In this document: positions 8,301 to 14,415 of the stretch, piece by piece
Layout: each line of letters begins with the position of its first letter
How positions within the stretch are numbered: position 1 is the stretch's first letter
Origin: JADJPL01 sp964607915
Lineage (GTDB): Bacteria; Bacteroidota; Bacteroidia; Chitinophagales; Saprospiraceae
Reading direction: 5' to 3'
Length of the DNA: 19,547 nt
NCBI GenBank assembly: GCA_964607915.1
Contig: CAZSMU010000069.1
Span: 1-19,547 of the forward strand
The notes under the pieces: model-generated
Seen by the model: the letters and a program-made list of their open reading frames with translations, nothing else
Told to the model about the DNA's origin: nothing
Database searches by the model: none
Program-made: the position numbers and the translations under genes

Positions 8301-9661
8301 ACCATGCCCAAAACCCGGGAGCCATACAGCCCGACGGCAAGTTAGGGGGGCCTAACCACGGCTATTGCACGACATACGTCCGCATCGGCGACTCGGAACA
8401 CAAGGCTTGCGATACTTTCCCGCGGGCAATGCCCCTGCACGGTATGGTCAGCAGCGACCGGGGCGCCCCGGTGGGAGGGGTGGTCCTGCAGATAGAAGGG
8501 CCACTCAAATCCCATGCAGTCAGTGAGGAAGATGGAAGCTTTACCTTCCCCGCGCTGCCGGAAGGCAAGACCTATACGCTGACCCCCGAGAAAACCGACG
8601 ACACGCGGAGCGGGCTGACTACCCTGGATTTGACGATGCTGTCCCGGCATATCCTGGGGCTGAACAAGCTCAGTAACCCCTATCAACTGCTCGCGGCAGA
8701 TGTAAACTTGTCCAATTCCCTGACCACACAGGATATGATACTGTTGCGCCGCGTCATCCTGGGGCTCGACCAACAGTTCCCACATGGCAAAACCTGGCGT
8801 TTTTTGCCGCGAGGCTTCCCTTTCCAGGACCCGGAAAACCCTTGGAAGGACGCTATACCGGCAGCCCGCGTCGTACAGATGGATTCTTTGATGGGGGCAG
8901 CTGATTTCACGGCGTTGAAATTAGGGGATCTGAACGGTTCTTCGCCGGCATTTGGCCAGAGGGGCCTTGTCCAGGGGCGTTCGGCACAGGTGCCGGCGGT
9001 GCTGAGCGTGCCCAATCGCCACGTTGCACCCGGGGATGTGTTCCGGATACCCCTCGTGTTGGAGGATGGGACAGGGTACTCCGCCTGCCAGTTTGCTTTG
9101 TGGACCAATCCAGACGCCATGCAACTATTGCAGATAGAAGAGGGGGCAGCAGGGCAGGAACAGTTCTCCCTTTCCGGAGAGCACCTGGTGCTGAGTTGGG
9201 ACGGGGCTGTGTCGCGAAGCCTGGAACAGGGCCTGCCGCTGTGCTGGATAGAGGCCCGGGCCCTTCAGCGTGGTTCGGTAGCACAGTGGATACAGCTCGC
9301 GCCACGCTTGTTGCTGCCCGAAGCGTATCCCATGACAGGAACGGAGGAATGGCCACGCCCTATCCAACTGGTATTCCCGGAAGAAAACCCGAGGGACGGG
9401 GAGGGCATTGCTCTGGACGTATCCCCCAACCCGACGTACGGGGATATCACGGCGAGCTGGTACCTGCCGGAAGCTGCGGAGGTACATCTGAGCCTGCGGG
9501 ATACCTGGGGACGGGTGCTACGCGAGTTCCGGCAAGCCTGTCGGGAGGGGGAACACACCTGGCATATCGTGGACTTACAGCTACCCGAGTCGGGCGTGTA
9601 TATCTTGTCTCTCAATGCCGGGGGGGTATTGCGCTCCAAAAAGGTTTTATACCTGCGGTAA
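5375..9661 (+). CDS. Secreted modular protein: HYR-like repeats, dockerin-like and cohesin-like modules, T9SS C-terminal domain
   Basis: This 1428-residue protein begins with a signal peptide (about 1-26). Roughly residues 40-1010 form a series of cysteine-rich Ig-like/HYR-type modules, each marked by a boundary such as EDKTPPQILVP, EDKLPPTCVPP, DRIAPVIYTD or EDCTAPVPVC. A carboxypeptidase-regulatory-like beta domain follows (about 1018-1072, PLHGMVSSDRGAPVGGVVLQI). Next is a dockerin-like pair of helices (about 1076-1138) with a calcium-loop pattern DxNxSxS...D at 1109-1120. A cohesin-like beta sandwich spans about 1203-1325 (VPNRHVAPGDVFRIPLVL). The end (about 1345-1428, SPNPTYGDI to SKKVLYLR) is a type A T9SS sorting domain, so the protein should cross the outer membrane through T9SS and be surface-bound or released. 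No catalytic domain is recognised; adhesion or matrix structure is the likeliest role. Confidence 0.9.
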   Translation: MNKLTALLSLALALGLCTLLLGTHTGKMPKATAPEPTAAFRCPGSLNVSLDENCRFILSPGIVLGGNYAPCGSASDFRVAVFDSNPSNGEVIDGAGVFRFVVYARDPSACPDFSPCAGEVRAEDKTPPQILVPADIALDSFCGGVSGILNARESLPRTGKAVLRDGCGPLSDTLLSFRDDIAYDNKRDTLVIRRVFSGKDHAGNPREAVQRILVVRPGLAAVRVQAEVHLDPGCKQERTFQTDSAGNVSPRESGYPFLRNDFGDTTFLSPGGACGFSAAYSDHRYQFCARGYQIQRRWTIIDWVSGKTDTLNQVITVGDVSAPLVSCAPAREPLRVSVAPFNCLAVLEIPAPQVAARCSEYDWSAEIWRDSVPWSLSLGGEPGATAPVLLATSPYRAASRIVSGLPPGRHRIVYKVRDACQNESSTTCFVWIEDQISPIAIAKDRINVSLSSLGKAVVRVENIDGGSRDNCRMAALEVRRKPELWASICPTDTSWGPEAIFYCCDVGKNIEVELRATDAAGNTNFSRSRVFVEDKLPPTCVPPPDTIVDCFDSPTAFGAGDSAALARLFGVPKVADNCSASFVELPAERDSSDCRNRRIIRRFQAIDQSGNRSATLCTQTITIRKRHHYNLRFPKDFEGQCVEAKPDSLFFKSFGCDLIGVSVREKRYGDDGGACYKIFKTYEVINWCEYDGSSAPVIVPRDADCNGVAGDRETWVLVRPDARVFYDSNADEGDTLPVAGSKPVSCDGRTNPGGHWTNSDINPAIRSNGYWQYTQVIRVFDRIAPVIYTDKEVTVCSDQPDCSVEIFIPVGIYEVCSPEVDIRIRVTELVSEYYTSNEITWERYGRFPKYLLAGVVPVGEYTIEIRVTDDCQNTAQTTVRLHVEDCTAPVPVCYNGLSATLEATPTPVDVDGDGFSDPAIATLYARDFIDTALEACSLPMRYSINRVGEKPNINQTSLALTCKDLGATPLEVHAWDHAQNPGAIQPDGKLGGPNHGYCTTYVRIGDSEHKACDTFPRAMPLHGMVSSDRGAPVGGVVLQIEGPLKSHAVSEEDGSFTFPALPEGKTYTLTPEKTDDTRSGLTTLDLTMLSRHILGLNKLSNPYQLLAADVNLSNSLTTQDMILLRRVILGLDQQFPHGKTWRFLPRGFPFQDPENPWKDAIPAARVVQMDSLMGAADFTALKLGDLNGSSPAFGQRGLVQGRSAQVPAVLSVPNRHVAPGDVFRIPLVLEDGTGYSACQFALWTNPDAMQLLQIEEGAAGQEQFSLSGEHLVLSWDGAVSRSLEQGLPLCWIEARALQRGSVAQWIQLAPRLLLPEAYPMTGTEEWPRPIQLVFPEENPRDGEGIALDVSPNPTYGDITASWYLPEAAEVHLSLRDTWGRVLREFRQACREGEHTWHIVDLQLPESGVYILSLNAGGVLRSKKVLYLR

Positions 9662-9662
9662 C

Positions 9663-9711
9663 TGGGTTCCCTGGAAAGACTATACTTTTATATCTTTGAA
9701 CACGGAACCCA
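9663..9711. promoter_or_regulatory. Inverted repeat flanking the HD-PycTM promoter
   Basis: TGGGTTCC (9663-9670) and GGAACCCA (9704-9711) are perfect 8-bp inverted arms separated by 33 bp. The candidate -7 box lies between them. The left arm is near the -33 position and the right arm at the expected start site, as for a two-site operator or a hairpin. Confidence 0.45.
9691..9698 (+). promoter_or_regulatory. Candidate -7 box of the HD-PycTM gene
   Basis: TATCTTTG matches TAnnTTTG 28-35 nt upstream of the ATG at 9726. This favours that ATG over the in-frame one at 9615, which would overlap the preceding gene. A clear -33 TTTG is not seen. Confidence 0.55.
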
Positions 9712-9725
9712 ACGCCAAACAGACC

Positions 9726-10925
9726 ATGGAGCAACCAGTCACGAGCCTTTCGGCGCGGGCAGAGCAGCATGTATGCGCTTTTTACCGCGAGTTTATAGAT
9801 GAAAAATACCTGTACCACAACTACCAGCACGTACGGGACGTAGTGGATGCCAGCCGCCGTCTGGGGCAGTTGCACCAGCTGCCCTACGAAGAAATGGAGC
9901 TTCTGGAGCTGGCCGCCTGGTTCCACGACACGGGTTTCAGCGAAGGGGCCGAAGGGCATGAGGTGCGCAGCGCCCGCAACGCAGCCCGCTTTCTGGAAAA
10001 GCAGATGGTTTCCCCCGAGCGGATCCGAAAAGTGGAGGCCCTCATCATGGCCACGCAGCCGGCTAGCGTGCCCGGGGAGTTGCTCGAAGAGCTGATCCGC
10101 GATGCAGACCTGAGCCATCTGGGCAGTGAGTTGTACTGGGACCGCTCCAGCCGGGTACGACAAGAGCTGCTCATGACGCGGCAAAATTTCATGCCCGAAG
10201 AGGAGTGGGTGCAATTTGAACTGGATTTCATGCTGCGCCACTATTATCACACCGAGGTGGCCCGCCAGTTGTACGATGCGACGAAGCAAAAGAACATCAA
10301 GCAACTTCGGAAGTACCAGTTGTCTATCCAGCCACCGGAATTTTGGTCGGAGGAGGACAGGGAAAAGAAAAAAAAGAAAAAAAACAAGGATTTTAAAGAC
10401 CTCAACCTGGGCCGAGGGGTAGAGACGATGTTCCGCACGTCGTACCGCATGCACACCAACCTGAGCGCCATCGCCGACAACAAAGCGAACATCATGCTCA
10501 GCGTCAACGGAATCATCATTTCCATCGTCATTTCCAGCCTGGTGCCCAAACTCGGGGTAGAGACCCGTCTGGTGGTTCCTACCTTTATCCTGCTGGCGTT
10601 CTGCCTCAGCAGCCTGGTGTTTGCCATCCTGGCCTCCAGCCCCAAGGTAACCAAAGGGGTCTATACGCGGGAAGATATCCGGAACCGCAGTTCCAACCTG
10701 CTCTTTTTTGGCAACTTCTACAAAATGCCCATCGAAGATTTTGAGTGGGGAGTCATGGAAATGATCAAAGACAGCGACTTCCTGTACAGCTCCATGACGC
10801 GGGATTTGTATTATCTGGGCATTGTACTGGCCCATAAGTACCGCCTGATCCGCATTTGCTACATGGTCTTTATGGTGGGTTTGATCGCCTCGGTACTGGC
10901 GTTTGGACTGGCATACCTGCTGTAA
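9726..10925 (+). CDS. HD-domain phosphohydrolase fused to a PycTM (DUF5706) Pycsar-effector-like membrane domain
   Basis: From ATG 9726 the protein has 399 residues. An in-frame ATG at 9615 would overlap the upstream gene and lie ahead of the candidate promoter, so I reject it. Residues about 10-200 form a metal-dependent HD domain: H31/H35 in YHNYQHV, H67-D68 in AAWFHDTG and an acidic IRDADLSHLG near 126-128. A lysine-rich linker (K214-K219) follows. Residues about 228-399 carry the motif ADNKANIMLSVNGIIIS, membrane helices at about 255-275, 282-303 and 372-398, and a cytoplasmic stretch between them. This matches the PycTM/DUF5706 effector family, whose Pycsar members respond to cyclic UMP/CMP and damage the membrane. 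No cyclase gene is adjacent. The HD domain may hydrolyse a nucleotide signal read by the membrane part; that pairing is inference. Confidence 0.88.
   Translation: MEQPVTSLSARAEQHVCAFYREFIDEKYLYHNYQHVRDVVDASRRLGQLHQLPYEEMELLELAAWFHDTGFSEGAEGHEVRSARNAARFLEKQMVSPERIRKVEALIMATQPASVPGELLEELIRDADLSHLGSELYWDRSSRVRQELLMTRQNFMPEEEWVQFELDFMLRHYYHTEVARQLYDATKQKNIKQLRKYQLSIQPPEFWSEEDREKKKKKKNKDFKDLNLGRGVETMFRTSYRMHTNLSAIADNKANIMLSVNGIIISIVISSLVPKLGVETRLVVPTFILLAFCLSSLVFAILASSPKVTKGVYTREDIRNRSSNLLFFGNFYKMPIEDFEWGVMEMIKDSDFLYSSMTRDLYYLGIVLAHKYRLIRICYMVFMVGLIASVLAFGLAYLL
10351..10396 (+). other. Candidate -1 programmed frameshift site in the HD-PycTM linker
   Basis: A_AAA_AAG (10370-10376) is in the reading phase of the classic dnaX slippery heptamer and lies between two A8 runs (10368-10375, 10377-10384). 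An AGGAGG (10351-10356) lies 13 nt upstream, comparable to the dnaX stimulator. After a -1 shift, translation stops at TAA 10394-10396. This would give a 223-residue soluble HD-only product. Only a weak downstream stem (CCTC/GAGG near 10401-10418) is visible. Confidence 0.4.
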
Positions 10926-10942
10926 GCGAGAGGGTTATTCCA

Positions 10943-10963
10943 ACCCCGCGCAACAAGTCTATT
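10943..10963 (+). repeat. 21-bp repeat, copy 1
   Basis: This sequence (ACCCCGCGCAACAAG then TCTATT) is exactly repeated as its reverse complement at 19495-19515. The copy begins 18 nt after the HD-PycTM stop and covers the stop codon of the convergent lipoprotein gene. A short stem GGGTT/AACCC (10932-10946) overlaps its left end. Confidence 0.85.
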
Positions 10964-12578
10964 CAATTTTCACCTCGGCCTCCAGGTCCCAGTTGGGGCG
11001 CAGGGATTCCAGCTTGCGGAGAATGACCCGTTCCGGCTGACGCAGGGTATTGTAGTCACCGGAATCCCGGGTACCGTTTCGGTTGCGGTCTTCGACGAGG
11101 CGCAGGGTAAAGGTTTCCGGCTTAAGGTTGGGGAAGGATAGCTTCGCTTCAGAGTTGCCGGGCGGTATGGTGCGGGTCAACGCCGGGCTGCCATCGGCCA
11201 GCAGAAGTTCGAGTAGATAGGGATGTTGCGGGTCAAGTCCCGTGATTTGCAGGGACAGGTTGCCGTAATTTTTCAACAATTCGGTACGGATGGAAAACAC
11301 GAGGGCCGAGTCGAGTGGCCGTCCGAAGAGGTCAGTCAGGGCGTCGGGGGCTATGCGGAGGGTATAGCTTTTGTCTTCGGCCCAGGTATGGCGCAGGTAC
11401 AGGCGGCGTGCATCGCTGCTGTCCACGAATACCTGGAGGCTCAGCGCGGTTTCCATCGAATCTTGCGACAAAAGGATTTGCTCCGGGCGCAGAGATGCGA
11501 TGGGGGTCCGGAAGAACAGGCTGAGGTCCTGCACCGGAGATTGCCGCAGGGTACCGAACTCTGGGCGGGGCAAATAGATACCGCCCGGGGGCAGGGCGGC
11601 GTTTCGGGTGGGTCCGTCGGGGGTTGTGAGGGTATCAAAATCGAGGGAATCGAGCCGCAGTACCAGGCTGGTGGGCGCAGATGGAGCTCCATACCACAGG
11701 AAGAGCGTGTCTTTTTCCGGGGTCGCATATATGCGGGACAAGGTATCCAGAGGGCGGGCGGAGACGCGGGTGGGCGATTGGTTTAGGCCGACCTTGAGCA
11801 GTCCCCGATAGGTAGAATCGAGACCAGTGACGCGGACGCGCGGCGTTTCTGTAAAAAGAGGGATGTTCAGCTCCTGGGGGTTGTCCGGGCGCAGCGCAAT
11901 CAGGGAGTCCGGGAAGCCTATTTTCTCGTTGGGCAGGTCGTAGCGGTAATTGGCGTTGACATCTACTAGGGCGAAGGCTTTGAAAGCCCCTTCACGGATA
12001 TTTTTGATGGTAAACTTGCCTTCCTTATCGGTTTTTCCAAAATACAGGGGGCGTTCCTTGCGCACGACGCTATCGGCGAGGTTGTCGTACAGCATGAAAA
12101 GGGCCTTTTCCAGCGGTTCCCCGGTCAGGACATCGGTGAGGGTGCCGCGCAGGGTGAGGGAGTCCAGTTGAGGGCCGGTTGCGAATACGAAGCGCAGGTT
12201 CTCTGCAGGGTTTTTTTCGCTGAGGTCTTTGACCGCGTTGCCAAAGTTGAGGGTGTAGGTCACATTGGGGCGCAGTTGCTCGCGTTCGTCAAATGAGAAC
12301 AAAACGCTTCGGCGCTTCAGGCGCACATCGGGGCGGAACTCCAAAGGAGGGGATACGAGCAATTGGTTGGCGGCGTCTTCCAGGACAACCCACTCCTGAA
12401 ACGCGATTTCTATCGGTTGTTTGACAAAATTGACCTGTTCGTTGGGCGTGGACTGTGCCGTATCTATCTGGGGAGGCGTAGTATCCTTGGGGCCGCCCTC
12501 CGGCGAGGCTATGGTCGCACAGGAGGCTAAGGCCAAAAGCAATCCGAAAAACAGGCAGGAGCGATGGATGAACAACAT
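10959..12578 (-). CDS. Ig-like (Big_5) domain lipoprotein
   Basis: This 539-residue protein has a lipoprotein signal sequence ending LALASC, with the lipidated cysteine at residue 20. It is followed by ASPEGGPKDTTPPQ, a block I know from Bacteroidota Ig-like lipoproteins. A Big_5-type beta domain spans about 33-135 (QPIEIAFQEWVVLEDAANQLLVSPPL, TYTLNFGNAVKDLSE). A carboxypeptidase-regulatory-like domain spans about 140-235 (LRGTLTDVLTGEPLEKALFML, DKEGKFTIKNI). Further beta-rich domains run to the C terminus. It should be anchored to the outer membrane. The exact role is unknown; family members are broadly conserved surface or periplasmic proteins. It lies 47 bp downstream of the recombinase gene on the same strand, and CATCTTTG in that gap could be a weak promoter. 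Confidence 0.88.
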   Translation of the reverse strand: MLFIHRSCLFFGLLLALASCATIASPEGGPKDTTPPQIDTAQSTPNEQVNFVKQPIEIAFQEWVVLEDAANQLLVSPPLEFRPDVRLKRRSVLFSFDEREQLRPNVTYTLNFGNAVKDLSEKNPAENLRFVFATGPQLDSLTLRGTLTDVLTGEPLEKALFMLYDNLADSVVRKERPLYFGKTDKEGKFTIKNIREGAFKAFALVDVNANYRYDLPNEKIGFPDSLIALRPDNPQELNIPLFTETPRVRVTGLDSTYRGLLKVGLNQSPTRVSARPLDTLSRIYATPEKDTLFLWYGAPSAPTSLVLRLDSLDFDTLTTPDGPTRNAALPPGGIYLPRPEFGTLRQSPVQDLSLFFRTPIASLRPEQILLSQDSMETALSLQVFVDSSDARRLYLRHTWAEDKSYTLRIAPDALTDLFGRPLDSALVFSIRTELLKNYGNLSLQITGLDPQHPYLLELLLADGSPALTRTIPPGNSEAKLSFPNLKPETFTLRLVEDRNRNGTRDSGDYNTLRQPERVILRKLESLRPNWDLEAEVKIE

Positions 12579-12600
12579 GAGACCGTGGCGTATTTCAGTG

Positions 12601-12608
12601 CAAAGATG
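12601..12608 (-). promoter_or_regulatory. Possible weak -7 box for the lipoprotein gene
   Basis: On the minus strand CATCTTTG differs from TAnnTTTG at one position. It lies 23-30 nt upstream of the lipoprotein ATG. No -33 element is evident, so co-transcription with the recombinase gene is an equally good explanation. Confidence 0.25.
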
Positions 12609-12625
12609 AACAGATTTCCAGACTT

Positions 12626-13573
12626 TCAGACGGTATCCCGATTTTTGCGGTTGCGGGGGTGAAAGCGCAGGATGGTGTCGCGCAGATAGGCGGCGTCGAG
12701 ATGGGTGTAAATTTCGGTGGTGAGGATGGATTCGTGGCCCAGCAACTCCTGTACGGCCTTCAGATCGGCCCCGCCTTCTATGAGATGGGTGGCAAAAGAA
12801 TGGCGCAGCGTATGCGGACTGACCTTCTTCTCTATACCCGCCAGGGCCGCGCTTTCCTTGACGATTTCGAAGACCATGACGCGGCTCAGCCGCTTTCCGC
12901 GCCGGTTGAGGAAGAGGAAGTGCGCGTGTGCCTCGTGGATGATGGGCATCTGCATGCGCACATGGCGCACGTAATGGGCGATATGGAGCAGCGCATCCTC
13001 CCCTATGGGCACGATGCGCTCTTTATCGCCCTTTCCTACAACCCGTACAAATCCCGCTTCCGGAAAGAGGTGGTGAATGCGCAGCCCGCACAATTCGCTG
13101 ACGCGCAGCCCGCAGGCATACAGGGTTTCCAGCATGGCGCGGTTGCGCAGCCCGTGCGGGGTGCTGAGATCTACGGCGGCCAGCAGGCGATCCACTTCCG
13201 AAGCACTCAGCACTTCGGGCAGGTTCCGGGGCAGACGGGGACCCTCTAACAACTCGGTCGGGTCGCTGAGGATGAGCTGCTCGAGATGGAGGTATTTGAA
13301 AAATGTTTTCAAAGCAGACAATACCCGGGCCTGCGAGCGCGCACCTAGGCCAAGCTCGACCAGAAACTGCAAAAAGCGCTGCAACAAGAGCACATCTATA
13401 TCCCGTACAGAGGAGCCTGGGGCACTCAGGGCGCAAAATTCTGCCAACTTGCGCATATCGCCGAGATAGGCGGCTTGCGTGTTGCCAGACAAGCCCCTCT
13501 CCAGCAACAGGTAGGCCCGAAACCCGTTCAGCAGAGGCACCCATTCAGCGCTAATCGGCATTTCATTTTGCAT
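12626..13573 (-). CDS. xerD: Tyrosine recombinase, XerD/XerC type
   Basis: This 315-residue protein is close to the usual Xer length. The N-terminal SAM-like core-binding domain (about 10-100) includes FRAYLLLERGLSGNTQAAYLGDM. The catalytic domain (about 118-305) holds the full set of active-site residues: R157 (GLRVSELCGL), K181 (VGKGDKER), H254 and R257 (PHTLRHSFATH), H280 (LLGHESI) and nucleophile Y289 (IYTHLD). Xer recombinases resolve chromosome dimers at dif during division. The isolated chromosomal setting, next to a lipoprotein gene and with no integron or phage genes, favours this housekeeping role. Choosing XerD over XerC rests on general resemblance only. Transcription is divergent from the sigma factor gene. 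Confidence 0.85.
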   Translation of the reverse strand: MQNEMPISAEWVPLLNGFRAYLLLERGLSGNTQAAYLGDMRKLAEFCALSAPGSSVRDIDVLLLQRFLQFLVELGLGARSQARVLSALKTFFKYLHLEQLILSDPTELLEGPRLPRNLPEVLSASEVDRLLAAVDLSTPHGLRNRAMLETLYACGLRVSELCGLRIHHLFPEAGFVRVVGKGDKERIVPIGEDALLHIAHYVRHVRMQMPIIHEAHAHFLFLNRRGKRLSRVMVFEIVKESAALAGIEKKVSPHTLRHSFATHLIEGGADLKAVQELLGHESILTTEIYTHLDAAYLRDTILRFHPRNRKNRDTV

Positions 13574-13664
13574 ACCTAATGTCCCTTTTTACAAATGTCC
13601 CCCCGTTTTACAGCTTGCGCAAATTTTTTTTCAAAAAACGAATACGATATTTAAACTACCTTTT

Positions 13665-13672
13665 TATGTTTG
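13665..13672 (+). promoter_or_regulatory. Candidate -7 box of the ECF sigma gene
   Basis: TATGTTTG fits TAnnTTTG, with a predicted start near 13679 and a leader of about 50 nt. No clear -33 TTTG is seen 19 bp upstream. Confidence 0.45.
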
Positions 13673-13674
13673 TG

Positions 13675-13707
13675 TTACTATTTAATAAGATAGTAATACT
13701 ATTTAAT
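13675..13707. promoter_or_regulatory. Cluster of alternating TACTAT/ATAGTA sites before the sigma gene
   Basis: TACTATTTAAT occurs twice (13676-13686 and 13697-13707), 21 bp apart, which is two helical turns. Between the copies lies ATAGTA, so TTACTAT/ATAGTAA (13675-13681/13690-13696) and ATAGTA-A-TACTAT (13690-13702) are both dyads. The cluster overlaps the expected start of transcription, the position of a repressor site. Confidence 0.45.
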
Positions 13708-13730
13708 TGATACGCTAAATTAACATAGAT

Positions 13731-14264
13731 ATGTCCACGCTCGAATTTTCAGCCTTGTTCGATGGCCAGAAGGTGGCCCTGTTTAATTTTGCGCTCAACC
13801 TGACCAAAGACGAAGACGCGGCCCGCGACTTAGTACAGGAAACGGCCTATAAGGCCTTTAAGTATATGGACCGCTACGAGCCGCACACCAATCTCCGCGC
13901 CTGGTTGATGACCATCCTCCGAAATTCCTTCATCAACGAGTACCGCAAGCGCCGGCGCCGGCAGACGCTCAACGATATGACCCCCAACAACTATCTGCTC
14001 GATTCCGGCGACGCGGTCGTAGGGAACAACGGCGAAAGCCGCCTCACCCTGGAGGAAATCCGCAAAGCAGTAGATGCACTGGAACCCTGGGCAAAGGTTC
14101 CGTTCCTCATGCATTGCGAGGGGTTCAAGTACGAAGAAATCTCAAAGGAGCTGGATGTTCCCCTGGGGACCATAAAGAGCCGTATCTTTTTCGCCCGCCA
14201 GAAATTACAGGCCGCGCTAAAGTCATTGTACCGCACCCGGCACATACAGGATATTTTAGACTAA
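13731..14264 (+). CDS. ECF-type sigma-70 family RNA polymerase sigma factor
   Basis: This 177-residue protein consists of region 2 (about 15-80) and region 4 (about 107-165). Region 2 shows LTKDEDAARDLVQETAYKAF, then LRAWLMTILRNSFINEYRKRRRR (core binding and -10 recognition). Region 4 shows KYEEISKELDVPLGTIKSRIFFARQKL (-35 recognition helix-turn-helix). Regions 1 and 3 are absent, as in ECF sigmas. Neither neighbour encodes an anti-sigma factor or a SusC/FecR partner, so control is probably transcriptional or through a distant partner. Hairpin terminators follow the gene, which separates it from the downstream transporter operon. Confidence 0.93.
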   Translation: MSTLEFSALFDGQKVALFNFALNLTKDEDAARDLVQETAYKAFKYMDRYEPHTNLRAWLMTILRNSFINEYRKRRRRQTLNDMTPNNYLLDSGDAVVGNNGESRLTLEEIRKAVDALEPWAKVPFLMHCEGFKYEEISKELDVPLGTIKSRIFFARQKLQAALKSLYRTRHIQDILD

Positions 14265-14267
14265 GGC

Positions 14268-14288
14268 TCCCCGACCAGGAGTCGGGGA
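14268..14288 (+). terminator. Hairpin after the sigma gene
   Basis: TCCCCGAC and GTCGGGGA form a perfect 8-bp GC-rich stem with loop CAGGA, directly after the sigma factor stop codon. The T-run (14304-14309) starts 15 nt later, so it may act as a terminator or as a 3'-end stabiliser. Confidence 0.5.
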
Positions 14289-14323
14289 AGAGGAAGAAAG
14301 CGATTTTTTCCTTGAAATGGGAT

Positions 14324-14358
14324 TTTCAAAAAATATAGCCCCGCTATATTTTTTGAAA
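14324..14358. terminator. Long perfect hairpin, probable bidirectional intrinsic terminator
   Basis: TTTCAAAAAATATAGC and its exact reverse complement form 16-bp arms around the loop CCC. Read on either strand, the inner AATATAGC/GCTATATT stem is followed by a T-run, as in an intrinsic terminator. It lies between the sigma gene and the ABC operon. Confidence 0.65.
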
Positions 14359-14382
14359 GTGGTACATTAGGGCAAAAAAATA

Positions 14383-14405
14383 AGACTTGTCCAGAGGGCA
14401 GGTCT
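14383..14405 (+). promoter_or_regulatory. Leader hairpin just before the ABC transporter gene
   Basis: In RNA, AGACUUGUC (14383-14391) pairs fully with GGCAGGUCU (14397-14405), giving nine pairs including three G-U, with loop CAGAG. It ends 10 nt before the first ATG (14416) and could affect ribosome access. Confidence 0.4.
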
Positions 14406-14415
14406 GCCGATCAAA

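Noticed and set aside
9615..9725. Upstream in-frame start for the HD-PycTM gene
   Set aside because: It would overlap the preceding gene and precede the candidate -7 box at 9691. The extra residues show no conserved pattern, and the HD domain begins after 9726.
9612..10835. 407-codon open frame antisense to the HD-PycTM gene
   Set aside because: It has no domain or coherent hydrophobic pattern, and the plus strand encodes two clear domains over the same DNA. It is a GC-driven shadow frame.
12626..13573. Integrase of a mobile element
   Set aside because: There is no attachment-site tRNA, excisionase, phage or conjugation gene nearby, and size and motifs fit a housekeeping Xer recombinase.
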